Shown here: positions 1 through 8,271 of the stretch, piece after piece
How the letters are laid out: each line of letters opens with the position of its first letter
Numbering within the stretch: the first letter of the stretch is position 1
From: Cognatishimia sp. 1_MG-2023
Lineage (GTDB): Bacteria; Pseudomonadota; Alphaproteobacteria; Rhodobacterales; Rhodobacteraceae
Assembly (NCBI RefSeq): GCF_030548175.1
Contig: NZ_JAUORX010000003.1
Coordinates: 186,001 to 250,000 of the forward strand
Direction: 5' to 3'
Length of the DNA stretch: 64,000 nucleotides
Made by a program: the position numbers and the translations under genes
Notes under the pieces: generated by a model
Seen by the model: the letters and a program-made list of their open reading frames with translations, nothing else
Databases searched by the model: none
What the model was told of the DNA's origin: nothing

Positions 1-718
1 TTTGGTTGCGCCGCTGAACGGAACAGTCACGCTCAAACAGGTGGTACATGCCGCCATGTTTGTCGCCAAGAATTTGCACTTCGACATGGCGTGCCTTGAT
101 GATCATCTTTTCCAGATAACCTTCGCCATTGCCAAAGGCCGCTTCCGCTTCGCGGCGACCTTCTAGGACTTTTTCTTCGACTTCGTCTTCACTTAGGATG
201 GGGCGCATACCCCGTCCGCCGCCACCCCATGATGCTTTGAGCATCAGCGGGTAACCCACTTCTGCGGCTTCTTTCTTGATCGCCGCCATGTCATTGCCAA
301 GCACTTCGGTCGCTGGGATAACGGGTACGCCAGCCTTCATCGCAACACGACGCGCGCTGGCTTTGTCGCCAAGGGAGCGCATGGTTTCGGCTTTCGGGCC
401 GATGAATGTGATACCATTTGCAGCACAAGCGTCCACAAAATCGGGGTTTTCCGAAAGTAGACCATACCCGGGGTGGATCGCATCGGCGCCACATTCCCGT
501 GCGACGCGGATAATCTCTTCGATACTCAAGTAAGCGGCCACTGGCCCCATGCCCTCGCCGATGCGATAGGCCTCGTCAGCCTTAAAGCGGTGAAGACTCA
601 ATTTGTCTTCTTCAGCGTATATGGCAACCGTCTGTTTCCCCATTTCATTCGCGGCGCGCATTACACGAATTGCAATTTCGCCGCGGTTGGCAATGAGGAT
701 CTTTTTGAAGTCTGTCAT
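1..718 (-). CDS. pyc: Pyruvate carboxylase, N-terminal part (cut by window edge)
   Basis: The 239 codons seen encode the biotin-carboxylase half of pyruvate carboxylase, which makes oxaloacetate from pyruvate, bicarbonate and ATP in the cytoplasm (anaplerosis). The protein opens with MTDFKKILIANRGEIAIRV, the usual biotin carboxylase start, followed by HPGYGLLSEN and the glycine-rich ATP-grasp loop KASWGGGGRGM; the sequence stops near the ERDCSVQRRNQ motif at the window edge. The start ATG at 716-718 agrees with the family N-terminus. A stand-alone AccC or a propionyl-CoA carboxylase alpha chain shares this domain, but the exact wording of the N-terminal 200 residues fits roseobacterial pyruvate carboxylase best. 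The transcarboxylase and biotinyl domains lie outside the window, so this assignment cannot be completed here. Confidence 0.85.
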   Translation of the reverse strand, partial: MTDFKKILIANRGEIAIRVMRAANEMGKQTVAIYAEEDKLSLHRFKADEAYRIGEGMGPVAAYLSIEEIIRVARECGADAIHPGYGLLSENPDFVDACAANGITFIGPKAETMRSLGDKASARRVAMKAGVPVIPATEVLGNDMAAIKKEAAEVGYPLMLKASWGGGGRGMRPILSEDEVEEKVLEGRREAEAAFGNGEGYLEKMIIKARHVEVQILGDKHGGMYHLFERDCSVQRRNQ

Positions 719-996
719 CGGGTGGAGGCCCTTCCTGAGTAACCGTCTAATTCAGATCGTTCTTGGCTAGGGCGCGGAGGGCACCGGAATCAATACCAAG
801 GAATACGGATCGGTGACGGATTTGTGGCGGTTTTCGAACCTTTTTCCACCCCCAAATTAAGAAATAGCTCAAAAAAACATTACCAAAATCGGAAAGTAGT
901 TACATTTTCTGAATTTAGGTCAGCTTTGGTGTCTTAAATTTGTATGATCATCGTGCAGAAATCGTCTTTCTTTGTCGTTCAGAATGACCTGTTTCT

Positions 997-2799
997 CTAT
1001 TCTGCTGCCATGTCTGTTGCGCAGATATCCTCATTTTCCAAGGATTCGGCAGGATTGGTCGGCATCTGTTCTCCAGCATACTCGACCCGATTACGGCCAT
1101 TTGCTTTTGCAAGATACATCGCGTCATCCGCGGCGCGCATCAGCGTTTGCGGTATGTAGCCTTGCTCAGGGGAGGACGCCACGCCCAAGGATGCTGTGAT
1201 CTTTGGCAAATGTTGGTCGCTATATTTTAGTGAAATGTCAGAGATTGCTTGTAGTAAAGATGATGTTCTTTTGCGAAGCTCTTCATCAGCCGCATTTGGC
1301 CAAATCAGCATGAATTCTTCGCCGCCCATGCGACAGGCAACATCTTCGCCTGAGCAGGCATTTTCTAACACTTCGCCAACTGCACGAAGCACATAGTCGC
1401 CAGCATCATGGCCATGTGTGTCGTTAAAACGTTTGAAGTGATCAATGTCCAGGTAAACAAGGTGGACTTGCCGCCCAGATTCACCACCAAGGTCAAGAAG
1501 TCGGCGGAGCCTGTCTAGCATATGACGGCGGTTATAGAGTCCGGTTAATGGATCGCGAATGGATTGTTCTTGAAGCTGATCGCGCATGCGGACGTTTGCA
1601 ACCGCCATCGAAATTTGTTCGGCACTCATTTGTGCCAGCTTTTTTACGGAAAAAAATTGCTCTTTATCGACACCCATGAGCTTCTTTAGGTGCATTAAAC
1701 CGACCGTTTCGCCGTGGGCGAGGATGGGAAAACAGAAATAGGGTTGGTCATCATGAGGTTCAGCGTGTTCACAAACAAAGTCAACTTCACTGGTGCCAAA
1801 TGTATAGGTGCGACCGCGGCGAAGGCCCCAACAGCCTTCGGGGTGAATGTGCTTTTTGCAATTGCCGTCGTTCCATGATGCCACGCCATCTAGTACGTCT
1901 CGAGAGTTTGAATAAACGTATATCGAGCCAGAACATTCCGGAAGCATATGGGTCATGAAGCGGATGACCATCTGAAACAATTCGCTTAGGGATCGGCTGG
2001 ATTGAAGCCATTCGTTTAATTCCCCTAATAGCTTCACTTCGCGCGTTAACTGCATTTGGCTTTCTAATAGTTCGCGTTCTTCCCGGTTTCGTTTGTTGAT
2101 GTGCCGCATTTGACGCATTGAGGTTCGCAGCATAACCGTAGCGGCGATCGTCATGAAAACTGTCAAAACCACCGATGCGATAGTTACGCCCTGACGAACC
2201 CGGTCGAGCAAGACACTATAAACATCTGTCACATCTGTAAAAAATTCGATGGCTCCGACGAACTCACCATTTGAGAAAACGGGTGTAAAAACCTCATATA
2301 CAAGGTGCCCGGCAATGTTGGCATCGTTAATGCCCTCGCCAGTATCTAGGGAATGGATGCTGAGCCCATCAATTTCACTGGCTGGTTTGATGGATGAAAT
2401 AATATGGATATCACCACCAGAAACGGTTTCTTGAAAAACTTGGGGGCTAAGCTTGTCTCCTTCCTTTTCTTGGTTGGTCGACCAAAAAGACTGCCCTGTA
2501 TTCGAAAATAGGCGGATGCGATAGATGTCAGATGTTTTGGGGATTAGGTTTAGAAAAACCTGATCCGCTTCAGTTAAGCTTTGGCTGGCAAAGCTCGCAG
2601 CTTCATTCTGTATTTGCAGCAAAACGCGTTGCCGCCACACTTCGGCTTGGGTGCGGGTGTCTGTATCGAGCATCCATAAAACGACCGGCTGTGGCAATGC
2701 ACGAGACGCCCAAAATGCTGACACGAGGGCAAGGCCGATCATTGATAGGATTAGCCCAGCCCAAGCCCAACTCCGAATTTTTAAAAAATCTGTGCGCAT
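997..2799 (-). CDS. Membrane-bound GAF-GGDEF diguanylate cyclase
   Basis: Predicted inner-membrane enzyme making cyclic di-GMP from two GTP. The 600 residues read as: transmembrane segment about 12-34, a periplasmic sensor part about 35-200, a second transmembrane segment about 204-225, a short coiled-coil linker to 265, a GAF domain about 265-400 with the CWGLRRGR motif and cysteines at 314, 323 and 343, then a GGDEF domain about 410-575. The active-site loop is GGEEF at 492-496, which is a competent variant. The inhibitory RxxD site expected five residues before it is absent (SGED at 483-486), so product feedback through that site is unlikely. The gene stands alone, divergent from uvrD across 177 bases. 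The sensed signal is unknown; Cys in the GAF part could hold metal or respond to redox, but that is only a possibility. Confidence 0.88.
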   Translation of the reverse strand: MRTDFLKIRSWAWAGLILSMIGLALVSAFWASRALPQPVVLWMLDTDTRTQAEVWRQRVLLQIQNEAASFASQSLTEADQVFLNLIPKTSDIYRIRLFSNTGQSFWSTNQEKEGDKLSPQVFQETVSGGDIHIISSIKPASEIDGLSIHSLDTGEGINDANIAGHLVYEVFTPVFSNGEFVGAIEFFTDVTDVYSVLLDRVRQGVTIASVVLTVFMTIAATVMLRTSMRQMRHINKRNREERELLESQMQLTREVKLLGELNEWLQSSRSLSELFQMVIRFMTHMLPECSGSIYVYSNSRDVLDGVASWNDGNCKKHIHPEGCWGLRRGRTYTFGTSEVDFVCEHAEPHDDQPYFCFPILAHGETVGLMHLKKLMGVDKEQFFSVKKLAQMSAEQISMAVANVRMRDQLQEQSIRDPLTGLYNRRHMLDRLRRLLDLGGESGRQVHLVYLDIDHFKRFNDTHGHDAGDYVLRAVGEVLENACSGEDVACRMGGEEFMLIWPNAADEELRKRTSSLLQAISDISLKYSDQHLPKITASLGVASSPEQGYIPQTLMRAADDAMYLAKANGRNRVEYAGEQMPTNPAESLENEDICATDMAAE

Positions 2800-2976
2800 T
2801 TCTACCCTCAGTGATAATTAGTTAAGCATCAACTGGAGGTCTGACCAAAAGGTTAAGCTGTTTTCTGGGATTAGTTCGAAATTACATGATTTCTTCTATT
2901 TTGGATCGGCGATTTTTGCGGAACATTAAGAGAACGCTTCTTTTCATTAAGCCATAGACCCGATATTGTCTGCGCT

Positions 2977-5412
2977 ATGAGCAACTTTGATGAATTCGAT
3001 GCCTTTGAGGGCGCCTCATTGTCCGCGCGCGCCATGGCCGCACGTCCGTCGCCCTATTTGGATGACCTGAATCCAGCGCAACGTGAAGCGGTTGAAACCC
3101 TTGACGGGCCGGTCTTGATGCTAGCCGGCGCCGGGACTGGTAAAACCAAGGCGTTAACGTCGCGAATTGTTCATTTGTTAAATACTGGACGCGCTAAGCC
3201 GAATGAAATCCTAGCGGTGACATTCACGAATAAAGCTGCGCGAGAGATGAAGAATAGAATTGGCCGACTTTTGGGCCAAACAGTTGAGGGGATGCCGTGG
3301 CTGGGCACGTTCCACTCGATTTGTGTAAAACTGTTGCGTCGGCATGCGGAACTGGTCGGGTTGAAATCCAATTTCACGATTTTGGATACCGATGATCAAA
3401 TCCGCCTTTTAAAACAATTGATTGCCGCTGCAAATATTGATGAAAAGCGTTGGCCAGCCCGTCAGTTGGCCTCACTGATTGATAATTGGAAAAACAAAGC
3501 CTTAACGCCAGAAAGATTGCCCTCTGCAGATGCAGGGGCTTTCAATAACCGCGGCGGCGAGTTGTATCAACAATATCAAACACGCCTGAAGGAGCTGAAT
3601 GCCGTTGATTTTGGTGACTTGCTTTTGCATGTGGTCACAATTTTTCAGAAGCATGACGATGTGTTGGAACAGTATCAACGTTGGTTCCGATATGTTTTGG
3701 TTGACGAGTACCAAGATACGAACGTCGCACAATATTTGTGGCTTCGGCTGATTGCGGGTGGGCACAAGAACATTTGTTGCGTTGGCGATGATGACCAGTC
3801 GATCTATGGCTGGCGGGGGGCGGAAGTTGGCAATATCCTAAAATTCGAAAAAGATTTCCCGGGCGCGCATGTCGTTCGGTTGGAACAGAATTATCGCTCT
3901 ACTCCACATATTTTGGCCGCGGCATCTGCCGTGATTGCGGGTAATGAAACACGTCTGGGTAAGTCTTTGTGGACTGATCAGAAAGATGGCGAAAAAGTCC
4001 GGTTGATCGGTCATTGGGACGGCGACGAAGAAGCGCGCTGGATCGGTGAAGAGGTTGAAGCCATGCAGCGTGGGACACGCGGCATGCGGGCTTTTGGGCT
4101 GGAAGACATGGCCATTTTGGTGCGCGCGAGCCATCAAATGCGCGCCTTTGAAGATCGGTTTTTAACGATTGGCTTACCGTATCGCGTTATTGGCGGTCCG
4201 CGTTTTTACGAGCGGATGGAGATACGTGATGCGATGGCCTATTTCCGGGTCGTTGTCAGCCCAGATGATGATTTGGCATTTGAGCGGATTGTTAATACGC
4301 CAAAGCGGGGGCTTGGAAATGTCGCCCAACAAAAAATCCAGAACTGCGCCCGCGCACATGGTGTTTCCTTGGTTGAAGGAGCGCGGATTCTTTTGAGTGA
4401 AAAGGGAATTGGCGGCAAAGGCGGTAAGGAATTGGCCACGCTCATTGCGTCGATTGACCGTTGGCGTGGTTTGGCCGCGCGACGCGAGGTTGAAATTCCG
4501 CTTAATGATGAAGACGTAATTGACGAGGGCGTAACGCAATCAGCGCTTCGGTTTGCGCCGTCACAAGATGACATGCCGCATCCTGAATTGGCGGAGGTCG
4601 TTCTGGACGAGTCCGGCTATACGTCGATGTGGCAAAACGACAAAACGCCCGAAGCACCGGGACGATTGGAAAACCTGAAGGAACTGGTTGGTCAGCTGAA
4701 TAACTTCGAAAACCTCCAAGGATTTTTGGAGCATGTCAGCCTGGTTATGGATAACGAAACGGAAAACGCAGACGCCAAGATTTCTATCATGACGCTTCAT
4801 GCGGCAAAGGGATTGGAGTTTCCGGTCGTGTTCCTACCGGGGTGGGAAGATGGGCTGTTCCCCTCGCAACGATCAATGGATGAGAGCGGCCTTAAAGGCC
4901 TCGAGGAAGAGCGGCGTTTGGCCTATGTTGGAATTACCCGCGCTGAAGAGGTTTGTACGATCTCTTTTGCAGGTAATCGGCGCATCTTTGGTCAATGGCA
5001 ATCACAGTTGCCGAGCCGGTTCATAGATGAGCTGCCTGAACAACATGTTGACGTTTTGACCGCACCTGGTCTGTACGGTGGTGGCTATAACGGTGCGGCT
5101 GGTGATTATGGCGGCGGCGGAATGCAGTCAAAAATGCAATCCGCGAATACCTACAATTCGCCAGGTTGGAAGCGGATGCAGGACCGGGCCGGTCAACGTG
5201 GATTGAGCCAACCCAAAGAAAATCGGACGACTGTGATTGATCTGGAAGCAGTTAGCAGCTTTTCAGTTGGTGATCGCGTCTTTCACGACAAATTTGGTTA
5301 TGGCGAAATCATGGAGATCGAAGGCGATAAGCTTGTCGTTGAATTTGACAAGGCCGGTGAAAAAAAGGTCGTGGCCAAATTCGTAACTGCTTCAACTGAT
5401 ATCCCGTTCTAG
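2977..5412 (+). CDS. uvrD: UvrD/PcrA-type 3'-5' DNA helicase
   Basis: Superfamily 1A helicase, an ATP-driven 3'-5' DNA translocase used in nucleotide excision and mismatch repair. The 811-residue length is normal for UvrD/PcrA. Walker A is GAGTGKT at 51-57, the Walker B/helicase II box is DEYQD at 243-247, and further SF1 boxes are visible (QNYRST, TLHAAKGLEF, AYVGITRA). The last 55 residues form the Tudor-like C-terminal domain (FSVGDRVFHDKFGYG), which in PcrA binds RNA polymerase. A glycine-rich linker precedes it. The ATG at 2977 precedes a 29-residue acidic leader common in this group. It ends 6 bases before the convergent spoVR stop, with no visible terminator in between. UvrD and PcrA cannot be told apart from the sequence alone. 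Confidence 0.93.
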   Translation: MSNFDEFDAFEGASLSARAMAARPSPYLDDLNPAQREAVETLDGPVLMLAGAGTGKTKALTSRIVHLLNTGRAKPNEILAVTFTNKAAREMKNRIGRLLGQTVEGMPWLGTFHSICVKLLRRHAELVGLKSNFTILDTDDQIRLLKQLIAAANIDEKRWPARQLASLIDNWKNKALTPERLPSADAGAFNNRGGELYQQYQTRLKELNAVDFGDLLLHVVTIFQKHDDVLEQYQRWFRYVLVDEYQDTNVAQYLWLRLIAGGHKNICCVGDDDQSIYGWRGAEVGNILKFEKDFPGAHVVRLEQNYRSTPHILAAASAVIAGNETRLGKSLWTDQKDGEKVRLIGHWDGDEEARWIGEEVEAMQRGTRGMRAFGLEDMAILVRASHQMRAFEDRFLTIGLPYRVIGGPRFYERMEIRDAMAYFRVVVSPDDDLAFERIVNTPKRGLGNVAQQKIQNCARAHGVSLVEGARILLSEKGIGGKGGKELATLIASIDRWRGLAARREVEIPLNDEDVIDEGVTQSALRFAPSQDDMPHPELAEVVLDESGYTSMWQNDKTPEAPGRLENLKELVGQLNNFENLQGFLEHVSLVMDNETENADAKISIMTLHAAKGLEFPVVFLPGWEDGLFPSQRSMDESGLKGLEEERRLAYVGITRAEEVCTISFAGNRRIFGQWQSQLPSRFIDELPEQHVDVLTAPGLYGGGYNGAAGDYGGGGMQSKMQSANTYNSPGWKRMQDRAGQRGLSQPKENRTTVIDLEAVSSFSVGDRVFHDKFGYGEIMEIEGDKLVVEFDKAGEKKVVAKFVTASTDIPF

Positions 5413-5418
5413 CGGCCA

Positions 5419-6945
5419 TTACGCAGCTGTCGATACATGTGAAACACGTGCACCGCTTTCTTGATCCAAGGCTGTCATGCTGACGTTATAGCCCCAAAGC
5501 CGACGGACGTGTTTTAACACCTCGTCGCGGTTTTTCGGGTCTAGAATGATACCCTCGCGAACCGCATGGGTCAGTTTGAGTTCCCGATCACCGCGTAAAT
5601 CCGCATCTTGAACTTGTATGTCAGGCTCTTGATAGGCCAAATCATAAGACTGCGCCAAAGAGCTCCGAATATCGCGATAGCCCTGCTTGTTGTGAATTTG
5701 GCTAACCACCAAATTGGCTTGTTTGGCATCATCCGCGATCATGAACAGTTTGAACTTTCGGATCAGATTGGGTGAAAGGTACTGAAGAATAAAGCTTTCG
5801 TCGCGGTAATTTGCCCATGCGTCGCGCATGACCGCTTTCCAATCAGGATCCCCCGCAAATCCAGGAAACCATTCACGATCTTCGTCAGTCGGGTTTTCGC
5901 AAATGCGCCGTATATCCTGCATCATCGCGAAGCCAAGCGCGTAGGGGTTAATCCCGCTATAACGTGGGTCATCGTATTCTGGTTGCAATACCACATTTGT
6001 GTGGCTGTGCATCATTTCCAAATAGGACCCTTCGGTGATCAAACCCTTTTCTCGTAAACGATTAATAATGAAGTAATGCGTAAACGTGGCACAGCCTTCG
6101 TTCATCACTTTCGTCTGTTTTTGGGGGTATAGATATTGGGCAAGGTAGCGAACAATCCGCAGTAGCTCACGTTGCCAAGCCTGAAGGGAAGGGCTGTGTT
6201 TTTCTAGGAAGTATAGGATGTTCTCTTGCGGTAGGTTCATCTTGCCCTGCCGTTTTGCCAGCGCTTCATCGCTTGGCGTTTGATTATTATCCTCGCTGGT
6301 CATGGTGCTATCCGTCCATAGATCCAGAACGCTTTTTTGACTTACATATCCATCGCGTTGGCGTTGCATCGCCTGCATTTCCTGCGCCGTCGGCCGAGGA
6401 GGGCGCCCATACCGGAACACGCCCTGTGTTTGCAAAGAATGTGCGGCATCTAGGATTTCTTCGACCGCGTCTAAGCCATATCGTTCTTCGCAGTTGGCGA
6501 TGAAGTTCTTGGCAAATGCTAGATAATCATGAATCGCGGCGGCATCCGTCCAGTTTTGAAACAAGTAGTTGTTTTTAAAGAAATGATTATGCCCAAATGC
6601 GGCATGTGCCATGACCAGAGTTTGCATCGACATGGTGTTTTCTTCCATGTTGTAGCTGATGCAAGGGTTGGAATTAATGACAATCTCGTAGGCTAACCCC
6701 TGACGTCCGGTACGGTAGAGCGCTTCATCTCTGGCAAAGCGTTTCCCGAAAGACCAATGTTGATACATCAGCGGCAGACCAACACAGGAATAGGCGTCTA
6801 GCATTTGTTCGGAACTGATGATTTCAATTTGATTTGGATAGACATCTAAACCAAGTTCCCCGAGCGCAATTTCTTCAATCGCATCGTGGGCTTTGCCCAA
6901 TAGTTCGAACGTCCACTCTGGGCCATCAAATAAGAGTTTGCTCAA
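5419..6945 (-). CDS. SpoVR family protein
   Basis: 508-residue SpoVR-family protein (YcgB in enterobacteria; named after a Bacillus spore cortex gene). No enzymatic activity is established; in Gram-negatives it is linked to stress and nitrogen starvation together with the PrkA kinase and the DUF444 protein, exactly the neighbours here. I choose the TTG at 6943-6945: it follows AAGGAG at a 7-base distance, overlaps the DUF444 stop in a TTGA, and gives the family N-terminus LLFDGPEWTFELL. The longer reading upstream from 7071 would overlap DUF444 by 130 bases and is Arg/Pro-rich, unlike the family. It is the last gene of the three-gene operon. Some of the family literature proposes a role with membrane or cell-wall processes, but nothing in this sequence shows that. 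Confidence 0.88.
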   Translation of the reverse strand: MSKLLFDGPEWTFELLGKAHDAIEEIALGELGLDVYPNQIEIISSEQMLDAYSCVGLPLMYQHWSFGKRFARDEALYRTGRQGLAYEIVINSNPCISYNMEENTMSMQTLVMAHAAFGHNHFFKNNYLFQNWTDAAAIHDYLAFAKNFIANCEERYGLDAVEEILDAAHSLQTQGVFRYGRPPRPTAQEMQAMQRQRDGYVSQKSVLDLWTDSTMTSEDNNQTPSDEALAKRQGKMNLPQENILYFLEKHSPSLQAWQRELLRIVRYLAQYLYPQKQTKVMNEGCATFTHYFIINRLREKGLITEGSYLEMMHSHTNVVLQPEYDDPRYSGINPYALGFAMMQDIRRICENPTDEDREWFPGFAGDPDWKAVMRDAWANYRDESFILQYLSPNLIRKFKLFMIADDAKQANLVVSQIHNKQGYRDIRSSLAQSYDLAYQEPDIQVQDADLRGDRELKLTHAVREGIILDPKNRDEVLKHVRRLWGYNVSMTALDQESGARVSHVSTAA

Positions 6946-8264
6946 CGTGCGGTCTCCTTTTTTCCTGCGGCGAATAGGTCTCGGAATATGGGATAGATGT
7001 GCCCGGGTTCTGCAACGCGGCGGATTTCGAACTGCGGGAATTGAGTGTGCACTTTGCGGAAATTTTGCCAAAGGTCAGCGCCTTCATCAGCATTGTTCAG
7101 AAGTTTTTCATCTTCTTCACCGACGATTTCGACATAAGCGTAATACTGGCAGATCGGTAGCAATTCTTGCGTCAGAAGTGCTGCGCATTTTTCACTGTCA
7201 TTACCAAAGTTCTCACCGTCAGAGGCCTGTGCGCCATAGATGTTCCACTCATCCGTCGGGAAACGCTCATCAATGATTTCTTTCATTTTGGCCAGTGCTG
7301 TACTGACAATGGTGCCACCGGTTTCGCGGGCATAAAAGAACGTCTCTTCATCCACTTCCTGAGCGTGGTGCGTATGGCGGATGAATACGACCTCTGTGTG
7401 CTCATAGGCACGCTCAAGGAAGAGGTGGAGTAGCATAAAGAACCGCTTGGCTAAGTCCTTTTCCCGCTCTTGCATTGAGCCTGACACATCCATCAAGCAG
7501 AACACGACAGCCTTGGAATTTCTGATCTTTTCCGGAACGTTTGTGTCATACCGTAGGTCGATTGGGTCAATGTAGCCCACCAGCTTTCTACGCCGATCCA
7601 GCAGCGTGAGCTTTTCTTGCAGAGCTACGATCCGAGCTTGTTCTTCCTCATCGGGCGTTGGGGTACTTTCCAGCTCTTTAAGTTCATCAACAATTGCCTG
7701 ATAGGCGGCAACAGAAGGCCGCTGCAAGGCAATGCGACGTCCTAAAGAATTTCGCATGGTTCGAATAAGATTAAGGTTATTTGGAGTACCAGCAGTCGTT
7801 AGACCCGCACGGCGCGTGCCAACTGTTTCTGTTTCAACTGTGGTTTTCTTAACAAGATCAGGTAGTTCTAATCCTTCGAATAGGATTTCAAGATATTCTT
7901 CACGCGTCAGCGAGAATGAAAATCCGTCTTCCCCTTCGCCATCTTCTGATGCCTTGCGTCCACCTTCACCAGCGCCGCCTTTAGGGCGAGGGATGGTATC
8001 ACCGACAACAAAATCTTTGTTGCCCGGTAAAACATGTTTGCGAAACCCACCTTTGGGTGAATGGGCGAAATGCGGTTCTTTGATCCCCCGAGCGGGAATA
8101 GTAACCTGTTCAGCGCCTTCGAGGTCAGCGCCGGTTACAGACTTTTCACGCACCGATTTATCGACCATCTTTTTGATGTTTTCTTTGGCGCGTCTGAGAA
8201 ACCGTTGCCGGTTTCCCAAACTTTTGCCTTTTGGATTAGGGCGTCTGTCTATGAAATGGTGCAT
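6942..8264 (-). CDS. DUF444 (YeaH/YhbH) family protein with VWA-like domain
   Basis: 440-residue member of the YeaH/YhbH family. The N-terminal 110 residues are basic and low in complexity with Gly-rich stretches; the C-terminal half is a von Willebrand factor A-like fold, shown by the metal-ion site DVSGS at 259-263 and a later GGTIVST loop near 316-322. VWA domains often partner AAA-type ATPases, and PrkA, encoded 7 bases upstream, carries a AAA-like domain, so a PrkA-DUF444 complex is a fair inference. The stop codon overlaps the TTG start of spoVR. In enterobacteria the equivalent yeaG-yeaH pair is induced by nitrogen limitation and stress; the nitrate assimilation locus starts about 2.3 kb upstream here, though no shared control is visible. 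Confidence 0.9.
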   Translation of the reverse strand: MHHFIDRRPNPKGKSLGNRQRFLRRAKENIKKMVDKSVREKSVTGADLEGAEQVTIPARGIKEPHFAHSPKGGFRKHVLPGNKDFVVGDTIPRPKGGAGEGGRKASEDGEGEDGFSFSLTREEYLEILFEGLELPDLVKKTTVETETVGTRRAGLTTAGTPNNLNLIRTMRNSLGRRIALQRPSVAAYQAIVDELKELESTPTPDEEEQARIVALQEKLTLLDRRRKLVGYIDPIDLRYDTNVPEKIRNSKAVVFCLMDVSGSMQEREKDLAKRFFMLLHLFLERAYEHTEVVFIRHTHHAQEVDEETFFYARETGGTIVSTALAKMKEIIDERFPTDEWNIYGAQASDGENFGNDSEKCAALLTQELLPICQYYAYVEIVGEEDEKLLNNADEGADLWQNFRKVHTQFPQFEIRRVAEPGHIYPIFRDLFAAGKKETAR

Positions 8265-8271
8265 TCAGCAG

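Noticed and set aside
5419-7071. Longer SpoVR reading starting at 7071
   Set aside because: It would overlap the DUF444 gene by about 130 bases with an Arg/Pro-rich extension not found in the family; the TTG at 6945 has a proper site and a TTGA overlap.
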